Shown here: piece after piece, positions 6,622-13,676 of the stretch
How the letters are laid out: the number at the start of each line of letters is the position of its first letter
How positions within the stretch are numbered: the stretch's first letter is position 1
From: Actinomycetota bacterium
GTDB lineage: Bacteria; Actinomycetota; Thermoleophilia; Solirubrobacterales; 70-9
Direction: 5' to 3'
Length of the DNA stretch: 17,877 bases
NCBI GenBank assembly: GCA_005884985.1
Contig: VAYK01000088.1
Span: 1 to 17,877 of the forward strand
The notes under the pieces: model-generated
What the model saw: only the letters and a program-made list of their open reading frames with translations
The model's database searches: none
Told to the model about the DNA's origin: nothing
Program-made: the position numbers and the translations under genes

Positions 6622-7814
6622 AGTGCCTGCTGGAACAGCTCGACGAAATCTTCCTCCGAGGGCTGGCGCGGGTTGACGAGCGTCGAGCCCTCGCCCATCG
6701 CGTCCTCGGCGAGCCGGGAAATGCCCTCCTCCGGAACGCCGACCTCCGACAGGCGCCCCGGTAGACCGAGGCGCCCCCGCAGCTCACGGACGTGGTCGGC
6801 GAGCGTTCGTCCGATCCGCTGGCCCCCACCCCTGGCGTCGACCCCGAGAACCTCGGCGGCGTCGCGGAACTGGTCGGCCACCTCTTCGCTGACCACGGCG
6901 TTGAACTCGATCACCGGCGGCAGGTTGATCGCGTTCGCGACCCCGTGCGGAACGCCGTAGCGGGCCCCGCAGGGGTGCGACATCGAGTGAGTGATGCCGG
7001 TGGCGCCGAACCCCGTCGGTGCGATCGCCAGGTTCGCGGCGACCAGCATGTTCCCGCGCGCGTCCTCATCCGAGGTGTCGCCGACGGCGCGCTCCAGGTT
7101 GTCGCTTATCAACCGCAGCGCGTGAAGCGCGTGGGCGTCTCCGTGCGGGCTCCACTCGGTCGAGGTCACCCCCTCGATCGCGTGGGTGAGCGCGTCCATT
7201 CCGGTCGCCGCGGCGATTGGCGCCGGCAGGGTGGCGGTCGATTCGGGATCGAGGATCGCCAGGTCCGGGGCCAGCGGGAAGTCGAGGAGCAGCACCTTGA
7301 CGCCCCGCTCAGAGTCCTTGATGACCGCCACGGGGCTCGCCTCCGAGCCCGTGCCGGCGGTGGTGGGGATCGCTCCCAGCGGCGCCAGCGGCAGCGGCCT
7401 ACCCATCCCGTCGCGCTCGCGCGGCAGCTGGAACACCCCCTCCCAGTCGGGAATCGCGCCGCCGTGGCTGAAGACCACGTTGGCGCCCTTGGTGGTGTCG
7501 ATCACCGATCCGCCGCCTACGGCCAGGAAGCTGTCGGCGCCCGCCTCCATGGCCTGCTCGGCACACCGCGTGACCACCGCGGTGTCGGAGTCCTGCGGAA
7601 CATCGTCGAAGATGCCCGCGACCTCGAGCCCACCATCCGCAACGCCGCCCTCGACCTTCTCCACGAGTCCGGTAGCCCGGATCACCTGGTCGGTGACCAC
7701 CAGCACCCGCTCGGCCCCCTGCTTGGCGAACTCGAAGCCCGCGCTCGCGAGCAGCTCACGTCCGCAGACAACCCGCGTCGGCGAGGCGAACTGGTAGAAG
7801 TCCTTGAAGGTCAA
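6618..7814 (-). CDS. Iron-containing (group III) alcohol dehydrogenase
   Basis: A 398-residue NAD(P)-dependent dehydrogenase converting an alcohol and its aldehyde or ketone. GGGSVIDTTKG (residues 100-110) is the nucleotide-binding loop; metal ligands match the FucO pattern: Asp207 and His211 in GMDALTHAIE, His276 and His290 in THSMSHPCGARYGVPHG, with His280 as the conserved active-site histidine. IPTTAGTGSEAS is also canonical. The start is TTG 7814, overlapping the TGA of the SCP2-like gene as TTGA; its stop overlaps the next start. The enzyme therefore sits in the middle of a strictly coupled three-gene operon, which suggests a lipid-derived or hydrophobic alcohol as substrate (inference). 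Confidence 0.92.
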   Translation of the reverse strand: MTFKDFYQFASPTRVVCGRELLASAGFEFAKQGAERVLVVTDQVIRATGLVEKVEGGVADGGLEVAGIFDDVPQDSDTAVVTRCAEQAMEAGADSFLAVGGGSVIDTTKGANVVFSHGGAIPDWEGVFQLPRERDGMGRPLPLAPLGAIPTTAGTGSEASPVAVIKDSERGVKVLLLDFPLAPDLAILDPESTATLPAPIAAATGMDALTHAIEGVTSTEWSPHGDAHALHALRLISDNLERAVGDTSDEDARGNMLVAANLAIAPTGFGATGITHSMSHPCGARYGVPHGVANAINLPPVIEFNAVVSEEVADQFRDAAEVLGVDARGGGQRIGRTLADHVRELRGRLGLPGRLSEVGVPEEGISRLAEDAMGEGSTLVNPRQPSEEDFVELFQQAL

Positions 7815-8227
7815 GCCTCGATCAGGTCCGTGCGACCCTGGGACTCGAGCTGGGCCTTGTAACGCGGGAAGACGGGCTTCGTCAGCGGTACCAGCCTGAG
7901 GATCTTCGCCACCGGGCCCTTGGCCTTGATCTGGCCCCGCGCCAGCGCCACGGTCACGTTCACCTGGCCGAGCCAGAACCGGTGTGCGGTGTCGGCCTCC
8001 ATCGACATCACGACCTCGGGCTCCATCTCGGACTCGCCGAAGTCGACGTCGCCCGGCTGGCCCTCCTGGAGGCGCACCGTGATCGTCGACTCGGGCTCGC
8101 GGTACTCGTAGCGAACGATCGTGTCCGCCTTGCGGAACTTCGGGGCCAGCTCCTCGTCCTCGGCGAGGTCCACGAACAGCTTGCCGAGCGTGTCGTAGAC
8201 CTCCTGCGCGTCGTTGAAGTAGGCCAA
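7811..8227 (-). CDS. SCP2 sterol-carrier-like domain protein
   Basis: A 138-residue protein of the SCP2 lipid-binding fold, whose hydrophobic tunnel binds fatty acyl chains, sterols or related lipids. The alternating strands RYEYREPESTITVRLQ, EPEVVMSMEADTAHRFWLG and the VNVTVALARGQIKAKGPVAKILRLVPL region, where the SCP2 core meets its C-terminal helix, are characteristic; length is that of single-domain bacterial members. It starts with TTG 8227, with two tandem AGGAG motifs on the minus strand, the farther one at proper spacing (about five bases). It leads an operon with the Fe-ADH and is divergent from the GMC oxidase; it may deliver a lipid substrate to either. Confidence 0.83.
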   Translation of the reverse strand: MAYFNDAQEVYDTLGKLFVDLAEDEELAPKFRKADTIVRYEYREPESTITVRLQEGQPGDVDFGESEMEPEVVMSMEADTAHRFWLGQVNVTVALARGQIKAKGPVAKILRLVPLTKPVFPRYKAQLESQGRTDLIEA

Positions 8228-8277
8228 CTCCTCTCCTCTCGTCGTGCTTGCGGCGCCGCGGTGGGCGGCTGGACGAA

Positions 8278-8283
8278 ATCCTA
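8278..8283 (-). promoter_or_regulatory. -10 hexamer TAGGAT for SCP2/Fe-ADH operon
   Basis: On the minus strand TAGGAT is about 50 bases before TTG 8227, giving a leader of roughly 45 bases that carries the AGGAG motifs. The -35 is not evident. The rest of the 214-base divergent region 8228-8441 holds no gene; a wobble hairpin (GTGCCACG / CGTGGTGC, about 8347-8370) is present. Confidence 0.35.
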
Positions 8284-8429
8284 TGCCGTGGAGCGCCTCA
8301 ACCGGGTGAGGCTGGGCCCCGCTCTAGGGATCCGCGAGCAGGTTGGGTGCCACGGCGCCCAGCGTGGTGCGCCCGTTCCACGATGGCCGGAACGCTGCCG
8401 GAATCTGCCCTGATTCCGTTACGCGCCCG

Positions 8430-8435
8430 TATCCT
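8430..8435 (+). promoter_or_regulatory. -10 hexamer TATCCT for leaderless GMC gene
   Basis: TATCCT ends six bases before ATG 8442, the same spacing as at 4950 and 80. No Shine-Dalgarno precedes the ATG and the -35 is poor. Confidence 0.45.
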
Positions 8436-8441
8436 GCCGCC

Positions 8442-10130
8442 ATGAGCGCGCCGGGCGGCACCTACGACTACGACTGGCTCGTGATCGGCTCGGGCTTCGG
8501 CGGAAGCGTCTCGGCGCTGCGGCTCGCCGAGAAGGGGTACCGGGTGGGAGTCGTCGAGTGCGGCAGGCGGTTTCGCGACGATGACTTCGCGAAGACGGCC
8601 TGGAACCTGCGGCGCTACTTCTGGTCGCCGCGCCTCGGTCTGCGGGGCATCTTCCGCCTGACGCTGTTCAAGGACGTGTTCATCGTCTCCGGGAACGGCG
8701 TCGGGGGTGGCAGCCTCGGCTACGCGAACACCCTGTACCGCGCTCGTCCCGCGTTCTTCAGCGACCCCCAGTGGAACGGTCTGGCCGACTGGGAGGGGGA
8801 GCTTCGGCCACACTACGACACGGCCGAGCGCATGCTCGGGGTGACCCAGTACGAGGGCATGACCGCGGCCGATGAGCTGCTGCGCGAGTACGCGGGCCAG
8901 ATCGGCGTCGCCGACACCTTCGAACACACGCGAGTCGGCGTCTTCTTCGGCGAGCCTGGCAAGCAGGTGCCCGATCCCTATTTTGGGGGCGAGGGCCCGC
9001 CGCGATCCGGCTGCATCCGCTGCGGGAGCTGCATGGTCGGCTGCCGCTACGGGGCCAAGAACACGCTGGTCAAGAACTATCTGTGGTTTGCCGAGCGGCT
9101 CGGCGCCGAGGTGTTGCCCGAGCGAGAGGCAATCGAGATCCGGCCCCTGGACGCGGCCGACGGCTCCGACGGCTACGCGGTCTCCACCGTGCATCCCGGG
9201 GCATGGCTGCGACGCCGGGGCCGCACCCTCACGGCCCGCGGCGTGGTGGTCGCCGCCGGCGCGCTGGGCACGAACCAGCTGCTCGCCAACTGCAGGCACA
9301 GCGGGGCTCTGCCCCGCCTCTCGGCGCGAATCGGCCACCTGGTGCGGACCAATTCGGAGTCGATCCAGGCGGTGACGGCAACCGACGACGTCCGCGACTT
9401 CGCCCGCTCGGTTGCGATCACCTCCAGCATCTATCCGGATCCCGACACGCACATCGAGGTGGTCACGTACGGGCGCGCCGGCGACGCGATGAGCCGTCTG
9501 TTCACGACCATGACCGGGCCGGGAACCCGGGTTACGCGGCCGCTGAAGTGGATCGCGGCCATGATTCGCCACCCCCTGCGGACCGCCCGACTGCTGTGGC
9601 CGGTCAAGTGGTCGCAGCGGACCGTGATCCTGCTGGTCATGCAGTCGCTCGACACCGCGATGCGGCTGCGGCCAAAGCGCCGGCTCCTGAACCGTGGCGT
9701 GCGCCTGCAGACGGAGCAGGATCCGACGCGGCCCAACCCCACCTATCTCCCAGCGGCCGAGCGGGCTGCTCGTTGGTTCGCCGAGCGCACCGGCGGCGTT
9801 CCGCAGAGCGGACTGACGGAGTCGTCCCTCAACATCCCCACGACCGCCCACATCCTCGGGGGCGCCGTGATCGGCGCCGATCCCACCACAGGCGTCGTGG
9901 ACGCCCGCAACCGGAGCTTCGGCTACGTCGATCTGCTCGTCTGCGACGGGGCCGCAGTGCCGGCCAATCCGGGCGTCAACCCGAGCCTGACGATCACCGC
10001 TCTCGCCGAGCGGGCGATGAGCTTCGTCCCCGAGCGCGACGGCGCTTCGCAGCCGCGCCAAGAGCCCGCGAAGCCGGTCGCGCGTGCGAGCGTCAACCCC
10101 GGCCCGGCAACGCGCGGCGTCCGTCGGTGA
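8442..10130 (+). CDS. GMC-family FAD oxidoreductase (cholesterol-oxidase-like)
   Basis: A 562-residue flavoprotein. The N-terminal DYDWLVIGSGFGGSVSALRLA (GSGFGG at 16-21) is the FAD dinucleotide fold; GNGVGGGSLGYANTLYR is the second FAD contact. A cysteine cluster at 191, 194, 197 and 201 (CIRCGSCMVGC) follows, found in cholesterol-oxidase-like members but not in classical glucose oxidases. The C-terminal AHILGG (His470) and NPGVNPSLTITALAERAM (Asn513) supply the usual His/Asn active-site pair. No signal peptide is evident, so it is probably cytoplasmic and may be a dehydrogenase using a membrane or protein acceptor. Divergent from the SCP2/Fe-ADH operon. The frame is open upstream to 8343, but ATG 8442 is backed by the TATCCT hexamer and the family start. 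Steroid specificity is not proven. Confidence 0.88.
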   Translation: MSAPGGTYDYDWLVIGSGFGGSVSALRLAEKGYRVGVVECGRRFRDDDFAKTAWNLRRYFWSPRLGLRGIFRLTLFKDVFIVSGNGVGGGSLGYANTLYRARPAFFSDPQWNGLADWEGELRPHYDTAERMLGVTQYEGMTAADELLREYAGQIGVADTFEHTRVGVFFGEPGKQVPDPYFGGEGPPRSGCIRCGSCMVGCRYGAKNTLVKNYLWFAERLGAEVLPEREAIEIRPLDAADGSDGYAVSTVHPGAWLRRRGRTLTARGVVVAAGALGTNQLLANCRHSGALPRLSARIGHLVRTNSESIQAVTATDDVRDFARSVAITSSIYPDPDTHIEVVTYGRAGDAMSRLFTTMTGPGTRVTRPLKWIAAMIRHPLRTARLLWPVKWSQRTVILLVMQSLDTAMRLRPKRRLLNRGVRLQTEQDPTRPNPTYLPAAERAARWFAERTGGVPQSGLTESSLNIPTTAHILGGAVIGADPTTGVVDARNRSFGYVDLLVCDGAAVPANPGVNPSLTITALAERAMSFVPERDGASQPRQEPAKPVARASVNPGPATRGVRR

Positions 10131-10143
10131 CCACCTGGCCGTT

Positions 10144-10167
10144 GGCGGGTGCCGGCTCCACGCCGCC
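10144..10167. terminator. Hairpin between convergent GMC and SOD genes
   Basis: GGCGGGTG (10144-10151) pairs with CACGCCGCC near 10159-10167 with one bulged base and a short loop. It fills most of the 37-base gap between two convergent genes. No T tract is seen; a bidirectional, non-canonical terminator is the simplest reading. Confidence 0.3.
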
Positions 10168-10773
10168 TTACGACGCGGCGCCGAACCGCGTCGCCACCTC
10201 CGGCCAGTTGACCACGTTCCACCAGGCGTCGATGTAGTCGGGCCGGCGGTTCTGGTACTTGAGGTAGTAGGCGTGCTCCCAAACGTCGACGCCGAGCAGC
10301 GGCGTCTGGCCGTCGGAGATCGGCGAGTCCTGGTTGGCGGTGCTCACAACCGCCAGCCCCGAGCCATCGTGGACCAGCCACGCCCAGCCGGAGCCGAAAC
10401 GGTTGACCCCGGCGTTCTTGAACTCGTCCTTGAAGGCGTCGAAGCCGCCGAACGCAGCGTCGATCGCGGCCCCCAGGTCGCCCTCGGGCTCGCCGCCGCC
10501 GTCGGGGCTCATGATCTGCCAAAAGAAGGTGTGGTTGGAGTGCCCACCGGCGTTGTTGCGGACCGGCGTGCGGATGTCGTCCGGCAGCGAGGTGAGGTTG
10601 CGGAGCACCTCGTCCACGTCCTGGTCGGCCCATTCGGTGCCCTCGAGCGCCGCGTTCGCCTTGTCGACGTAGGCCTGGTGGTGCTTGTCGTGGTGGATGC
10701 GCATCGTCTGCTCGTCGATGTGAGGGTCGAGCGCGCCATAGTCGTAGGGAAGGTCGGGGACTGAGTAGGCCAT
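10168..10773 (-). CDS. sodA: Superoxide dismutase, Mn/Fe type
   Basis: A 201-residue enzyme turning superoxide into hydrogen peroxide and oxygen. The metal ligands are His27 (TMRIHHDKHHQAYV), His81 (GGHSNHTFFW), Asp163 and His167 (DVWEHAYYLKYQ). Gly77 and the Gln in TANQDSP are the positions usually found in manganese enzymes, so Mn or cambialistic use is favoured (inference). There is no export signal. An AGGAG about seven bases before ATG 10773 supports this start; the longer open frame upstream reads across the epimerase gene and is spurious. The epimerase gene ends 58 bases upstream on the same strand, so read-through is possible. Confidence 0.95.
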   Translation of the reverse strand: MAYSVPDLPYDYGALDPHIDEQTMRIHHDKHHQAYVDKANAALEGTEWADQDVDEVLRNLTSLPDDIRTPVRNNAGGHSNHTFFWQIMSPDGGGEPEGDLGAAIDAAFGGFDAFKDEFKNAGVNRFGSGWAWLVHDGSGLAVVSTANQDSPISDGQTPLLGVDVWEHAYYLKYQNRRPDYIDAWWNVVNWPEVATRFGAAS

Positions 10774-10831
10774 CGGGTTCTCCTTCTGCCTTCGGTCTGT
10801 CGTCTTGGTGTGGTCGTTCGGCCGAGGGAGC

Positions 10832-11764
10832 CTATCCAAGCGCCTCTCGAAATCCCTGGCGCCAGCTCGCGTACAGGGGCTGCCAGCCGAGCTCGCGCTT
10901 CGCCTTGGCGTTCGAGGCGCCGCGGAGCTCGGTGGCGAAGGCCGCCGCGAAGGGCCCCGCCACGAGCCGAGCCAGGAGCGTCGGCACCCGGCGCGGCCGT
11001 CGCGCGCCCAGCGCCTCGGCGTACACCGGCAGCCACTCGCGCAACGGCGCCGGCTCGTCGTCGACGACGTTGTAGATGCCGGTCGCGCCGCCCTCGAGCG
11101 AGGCGACGGTGGCCGCGGCGGCGTCGTCGGTGTGGATGAAGGAGAACATCCCGTCGCCTCGACCCACGATTGGGAAGCGCCGGCGGCGCACCTGCTCGGC
11201 GATGTTCCCGTCGGGAGCGTAGTAGGTGCCCGGTCCGTAGAACTGGCCGTAGCGCAGCACGATCCCCTCGAGCCCCGGCGTCTGCGTCGCCTCCCGCTCG
11301 TGCTCGAGCGTGGGACCGGCGCCGCTGCGAAAGGGCTCGGGCGCATCGGTCCAGGGCCGGCCCTCCTCGCCCTTGATCATCCCGCCCTCCGGCGCGTAGA
11401 TGAAGGCGATGCTCTGGGTGACGAAGCGCCTGACTCCGGCGGCGCGCGCCGCCTGGATCAGGTTGTGGCCACCCTCGGCCCGCGCCCGGTTGGTTGGTTC
11501 GTAGTCGATCTTCCGGGGGTTGTACTCGCGGGGTAGGCGGGTGAGCTGACTGACCACGACCTCCGGCCCGGCGTCCCGCACCGCGGTCCCCACCGCCTCG
11601 GCGTCGAGTGCGTCGCAGACGACGGCCGTCGCGCCGGCCGCGTCGAGCCCGGCGGTGTTCTCGGCCTTGCTGGTCATCCCCGTCACCTCATGCCCCGCGG
11701 CGACCAGCTGGCGCACCAGTGGCCGCCCGATGACTCCGCTTGCTCCGGCCACGAGCACCTTCAT
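10832..11764 (-). CDS. NAD-dependent epimerase/dehydratase family protein (extended SDR)
   Basis: A 310-residue Rossmann protein. It begins MKVLVAGASGVIGRPLVRQL, with the GASGVIG nucleotide loop at residues 7-13, and has VLRYGQFYGPGTYYAPDG and FIHTDDAAAATVASLE, typical of NAD-dependent nucleoside-diphosphate-sugar epimerase-like enzymes. The standard YXXXK catalytic pair is not obvious: the usual place reads LEHEREA, as in atypical extended SDRs that act on other substrates or merely bind NAD(P). ATG 11764 has a GGAGG upstream and overlaps the TGA of the membrane protein gene as ATGA. The frame continues to 12349, but that part overlies the membrane protein in another frame and is a shadow. 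Substrate unknown. Confidence 0.87.
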   Translation of the reverse strand: MKVLVAGASGVIGRPLVRQLVAAGHEVTGMTSKAENTAGLDAAGATAVVCDALDAEAVGTAVRDAGPEVVVSQLTRLPREYNPRKIDYEPTNRARAEGGHNLIQAARAAGVRRFVTQSIAFIYAPEGGMIKGEEGRPWTDAPEPFRSGAGPTLEHEREATQTPGLEGIVLRYGQFYGPGTYYAPDGNIAEQVRRRRFPIVGRGDGMFSFIHTDDAAAATVASLEGGATGIYNVVDDEPAPLREWLPVYAEALGARRPRRVPTLLARLVAGPFAAAFATELRGASNAKAKRELGWQPLYASWRQGFREALG

Positions 11765-12186
11765 CTCGCTTCCTCCTCTCCGCTTGTTGGCGCCGCTCCC
11801 GCCGCCTCGAGCCTCGACGCCGCCCAGGCGAGGTAGGCGAACAGCAGCATGCCGATCCCGATGTAGACCGTGTCGAAGATCCCGCGGGCGTCGCTCGGCG
11901 CCTGGCCGACGTCGAAGGCGTGGTTCAGGGCGTGGAGGCCATACCACAGCGCCCCGAGGGCCAGCACCGGCACCCGCCACGACGGACGCCAGGCGGCCAC
12001 GAGCACGGCGATCCCGAATGCGAGCACGAAGGCGCCCACGTCGCCCACGTAGTGGGAGTTCTCGACCCCGTAGCGCCCGATCTGGTCGAAGAAGGTGTCG
12101 GGGGCGATCAGGGCCAGGGCGCCGGAGGCAGCGTTGAGCGCTCCAAGCACCACGAGGGCGGCCCGCAGCGCTCGCTCGCTGATCAC
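11761..12186 (-). CDS. Four-helix integral membrane protein, unknown function
   Basis: A 141-residue protein with hydrophobic segments at about residues 7-28, 46-65, 71-91 and 105-121 and an acidic, charged C-terminal tail. Motifs LNAASGALALIAPDTFFDQIGRYG and LHALNHAFDVG with the paired His in helix 3 recall small DUF4345/DoxX-sized membrane proteins, but I cannot name the family. GTG 12186 is chosen because GGAGG lies seven bases upstream. Its stop overlaps the epimerase start (ATGA), so these two genes are co-translated. Confidence 0.72.
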   Translation of the reverse strand: MISERALRAALVVLGALNAASGALALIAPDTFFDQIGRYGVENSHYVGDVGAFVLAFGIAVLVAAWRPSWRVPVLALGALWYGLHALNHAFDVGQAPSDARGIFDTVYIGIGMLLFAYLAWAASRLEAAGAAPTSGEEEAR

Positions 12187-12363
12187 CGCTCGGCCTCCAC
12201 GCCCCGGAGGCTAGCGAGTCGCCCTCGGCTGGGATCGAGTGCGAGGGCTCAGATCGAGTGCCCGAACACCGCCCAAGTGACGCGGTCGTCGATCGAGTCA
12301 CGAGCGTCTGGTGGCCGACGAAACGTAGCGGGGGTGCTGTAGGGATCACTCAACGATGACCAA
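12187..12363. other. Intergenic region with three GATCGAGT repeats
   Basis: No gene seen. GATCGAGT occurs at 12233-12240, 12252-12259 and 12291-12298 (start-to-start 19 and 39 bases), and GCCTCC/GGAGGC (12193-12198, 12206-12211) is an inverted repeat whose minus-strand copy supplies the ribosome-binding site of the membrane protein. Confidence 0.35.
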
Positions 12364-12437
12364 TCGGGGCGACTGGATTTGAACCAGCGACCTCACCGAC
12401 CCGAACGGTGCGCGCTACCAGGCTGCGCCACGCCCCG
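12364..12437 (-). tRNA. tRNA-Pro (anticodon CGG)
   Basis: Read on the minus strand, the 74-base sequence folds as a cloverleaf: acceptor CGGGGCG pairs with CGCCCCG, the D-arm reads GCGCAGCCTGGTAGCGC, the anticodon stem CACCG/CGGTG encloses loop TTCGGGT (anticodon CGG), and the T-arm CTGGTTCAAATCCAG is intact with the usual TTCAAAT loop. Discriminator base is A. CCA is not encoded (TTG follows), so it must be added by nucleotidyltransferase. A TAGAAT -10 hexamer stands ten bases upstream. Confidence 0.95.
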
Positions 12438-12447
12438 AGAGGTAGCC

Positions 12448-12453
12448 ATTCTA
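12448..12453 (-). promoter_or_regulatory. -10 hexamer TAGAAT for tRNA-Pro
   Basis: TAGAAT on the minus strand ends ten bases before the mature tRNA 5' end. A weak -35 TTCCTA lies 18 bases further upstream, overlapping the dsbA-like stop codon. Confidence 0.5.
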
Positions 12454-12470
12454 AGGGCCGGACGGCGCCG

Positions 12471-13163
12471 CTAGGAACCGCCGACCGATGCCACAGCGGC
12501 GTCCACGTCCTCCTTCGACGGCGAGTTGTCGAGCTGCTTGGTGCCGCCCGGTCCGCTGACCACGACGGCAGGCCCAAACGCCGGCAGGCGCAGGTCGGCG
12601 GCCAACTTGACGTCGGCCTCGACGCGGTTGGCAACCTCGGGCGAGTCGCGGGCCTGGTTCCACGCGCCGAGGTCGAAGTCGGCGATCGCGTTGCCGATGT
12701 CGTCGAGGAACTGATCGGAGACCGTGTGCGCCGGGGCCTCGTCCTGGTTGTGGAAGAAGAGATTCACGTACTGCCACTCCCGGTCCTGCTCGCCGGCGGC
12801 GGTCGCCGCGTAGGCGGCCTTCGTGGTCTCGGTTTCGCCGAGGGAGAAGTTGCGGAACTCCAGGCGCGCAGTACCGGTGCGCGCATACTCCTCGATCAGC
12901 GGATCGACCGTCTGGAGCTGGTAGTCGTCGCAGCCCGCGCACTGCAGGTCGGTGAACACCGTGATCGTCACCTGCGCGTCGCTGGGCCCCAGGTAGGGAC
13001 CATCCTGTTGGATCCCGGCGATCAGCTGCTGGGTCTGCTCGCCGCCGCTGATCGTGATCCTCTTGGGGCCCCCCTCGCCGATCGAGAGCGAGACGACCGC
13101 CGCGAACAGGCCAACGGCGCCGGCGCCCAGCAGCAGGCGCGGCAGCCACGGGCTCCTAGTCAT
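12471..13163 (-). CDS. DsbA-family thioredoxin-fold protein, membrane-anchored
   Basis: A 230-residue protein with a short basic N-terminus and a single membrane segment at about residues 9-27, which should tether it outside the membrane. A thioredoxin-fold DsbA domain follows: VTITVFTDLQCAGCDDYQ with the CXXC pair Cys75-Ala-Gly-Cys78, RLEFRNFSLGE, a helical insertion with WQYVNLFFHNQ, and PAFGPAVVV with the proline expected in cis opposite the active site. It is likely to form or shuffle disulfides in exported proteins; its oxidant (VKOR or DsbB type) is not nearby. There is no Shine-Dalgarno before ATG 13163; the upstream gene ends 48 bases before, and a 17-codon mini frame lies between them. 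Confidence 0.85.
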   Translation of the reverse strand: MTRSPWLPRLLLGAGAVGLFAAVVSLSIGEGGPKRITISGGEQTQQLIAGIQQDGPYLGPSDAQVTITVFTDLQCAGCDDYQLQTVDPLIEEYARTGTARLEFRNFSLGETETTKAAYAATAAGEQDREWQYVNLFFHNQDEAPAHTVSDQFLDDIGNAIADFDLGAWNQARDSPEVANRVEADVKLAADLRLPAFGPAVVVSGPGGTKQLDNSPSKEDVDAAVASVGGS

Positions 13164-13211
13164 CCGGGCGCCGAGCCGAAGGCGACGCGACAGGCTGGTG
13201 ACGGGTCATGT

Positions 13212-13493
13212 CTAGCCGGCGACCGCCTTGTAGTAGCGAACCGCGAGGCCGGTCAAGAGTGTCTCGAAACTCTCCTCGATCGGTCCCCCGCTATCTCGCG
13301 AATAGCCCTCCAGCCCGCGTCGCTCGATCTCCTCGCTGCGGGCGACCACCTCGTCCACGAGGTCGGGATGCTCGTCGCAGAAGAAGGCGCCAATCGAGTA
13401 CAGCTCGGTGTCCATCAGCGACTCGAGGAAGGAGCCGCCGTCGCTCGCCAGCGGCGGGCTCCGGGGCGAAGCGGGCAGCGCCTCATCGGCCAT
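13212..13493 (-). CDS. Small protein of unknown function upstream of dsbA-like gene
   Basis: A 93-residue product from ATG 13493, rich in acidic residues and helix formers (SFLESLMDTELYSIGAFFCD, DEVVARSEEIERRG, ESFETLLTGLAVRYYKAV). A single cysteine, no membrane segment, no signal peptide. I do not recognise the family. The frame is open to 13832, but that part covers the IF2_N-like gene in antisense and is not likely coding. A TACGAT hexamer lies nine bases before ATG 13493 on the minus strand. It is divergent from the IF2_N-like gene and just ahead of the DsbA-like gene. Confidence 0.55.
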   Translation of the reverse strand: MADEALPASPRSPPLASDGGSFLESLMDTELYSIGAFFCDEHPDLVDEVVARSEEIERRGLEGYSRDSGGPIEESFETLLTGLAVRYYKAVAG

Positions 13494-13593
13494 GGTGCCG
13501 ATATCGTAGATGCGCTTCGGCGCCGGCCACGAGCCCGCCGACGTCCGGAAGCCCGTCCGACCGGTACGCTGGACGGGCCCGCGCGCCTGATGT

Positions 13594-13608
13594 AGCGCAA
13601 TTTGCGCT
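13594..13608. promoter_or_regulatory. Perfect palindrome AGCGCAA-T-TTGCGCT upstream of consensus promoter
   Basis: A perfect 7+1+7 palindrome ending eight bases before the -35 of the IF2_N-like gene, in the divergent region shared with the unknown gene at 13493. Position and symmetry suit a dimeric regulator acting on one or both promoters. Confidence 0.5.
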
Positions 13609-13616
13609 GAAAAGCA

Positions 13617-13645
13617 TTGACACATCCGCCCGAGGCGATAAAAAT
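13617..13645 (+). promoter_or_regulatory. Consensus sigma-70 promoter (TTGACA-16-TAAAAA)
   Basis: TTGACA (13617-13622) is a perfect -35; TAAAAAT begins at 13639 after a 16-base spacer. An AT-rich GATAAAAAT patch is notable in such GC-rich DNA. Predicted leader is about 25 bases, with AGGAGG at 13662-13667. Confidence 0.7.
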
Positions 13646-13676
13646 CGGTATCGCAAGCGACAGGAGGAGACGACGC

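Noticed and set aside
10832..12349. 505-residue minus-strand frame as one fused protein
   Set aside because: Only the part from 11764 down is an SDR; the rest is out of frame over a convincing membrane protein gene with its own ribosome site and ATGA overlap.
12350..12634. Minus-strand frame over tRNA-Pro
   Set aside because: It overlaps the tRNA and the end of the DsbA-like gene and has no family features.
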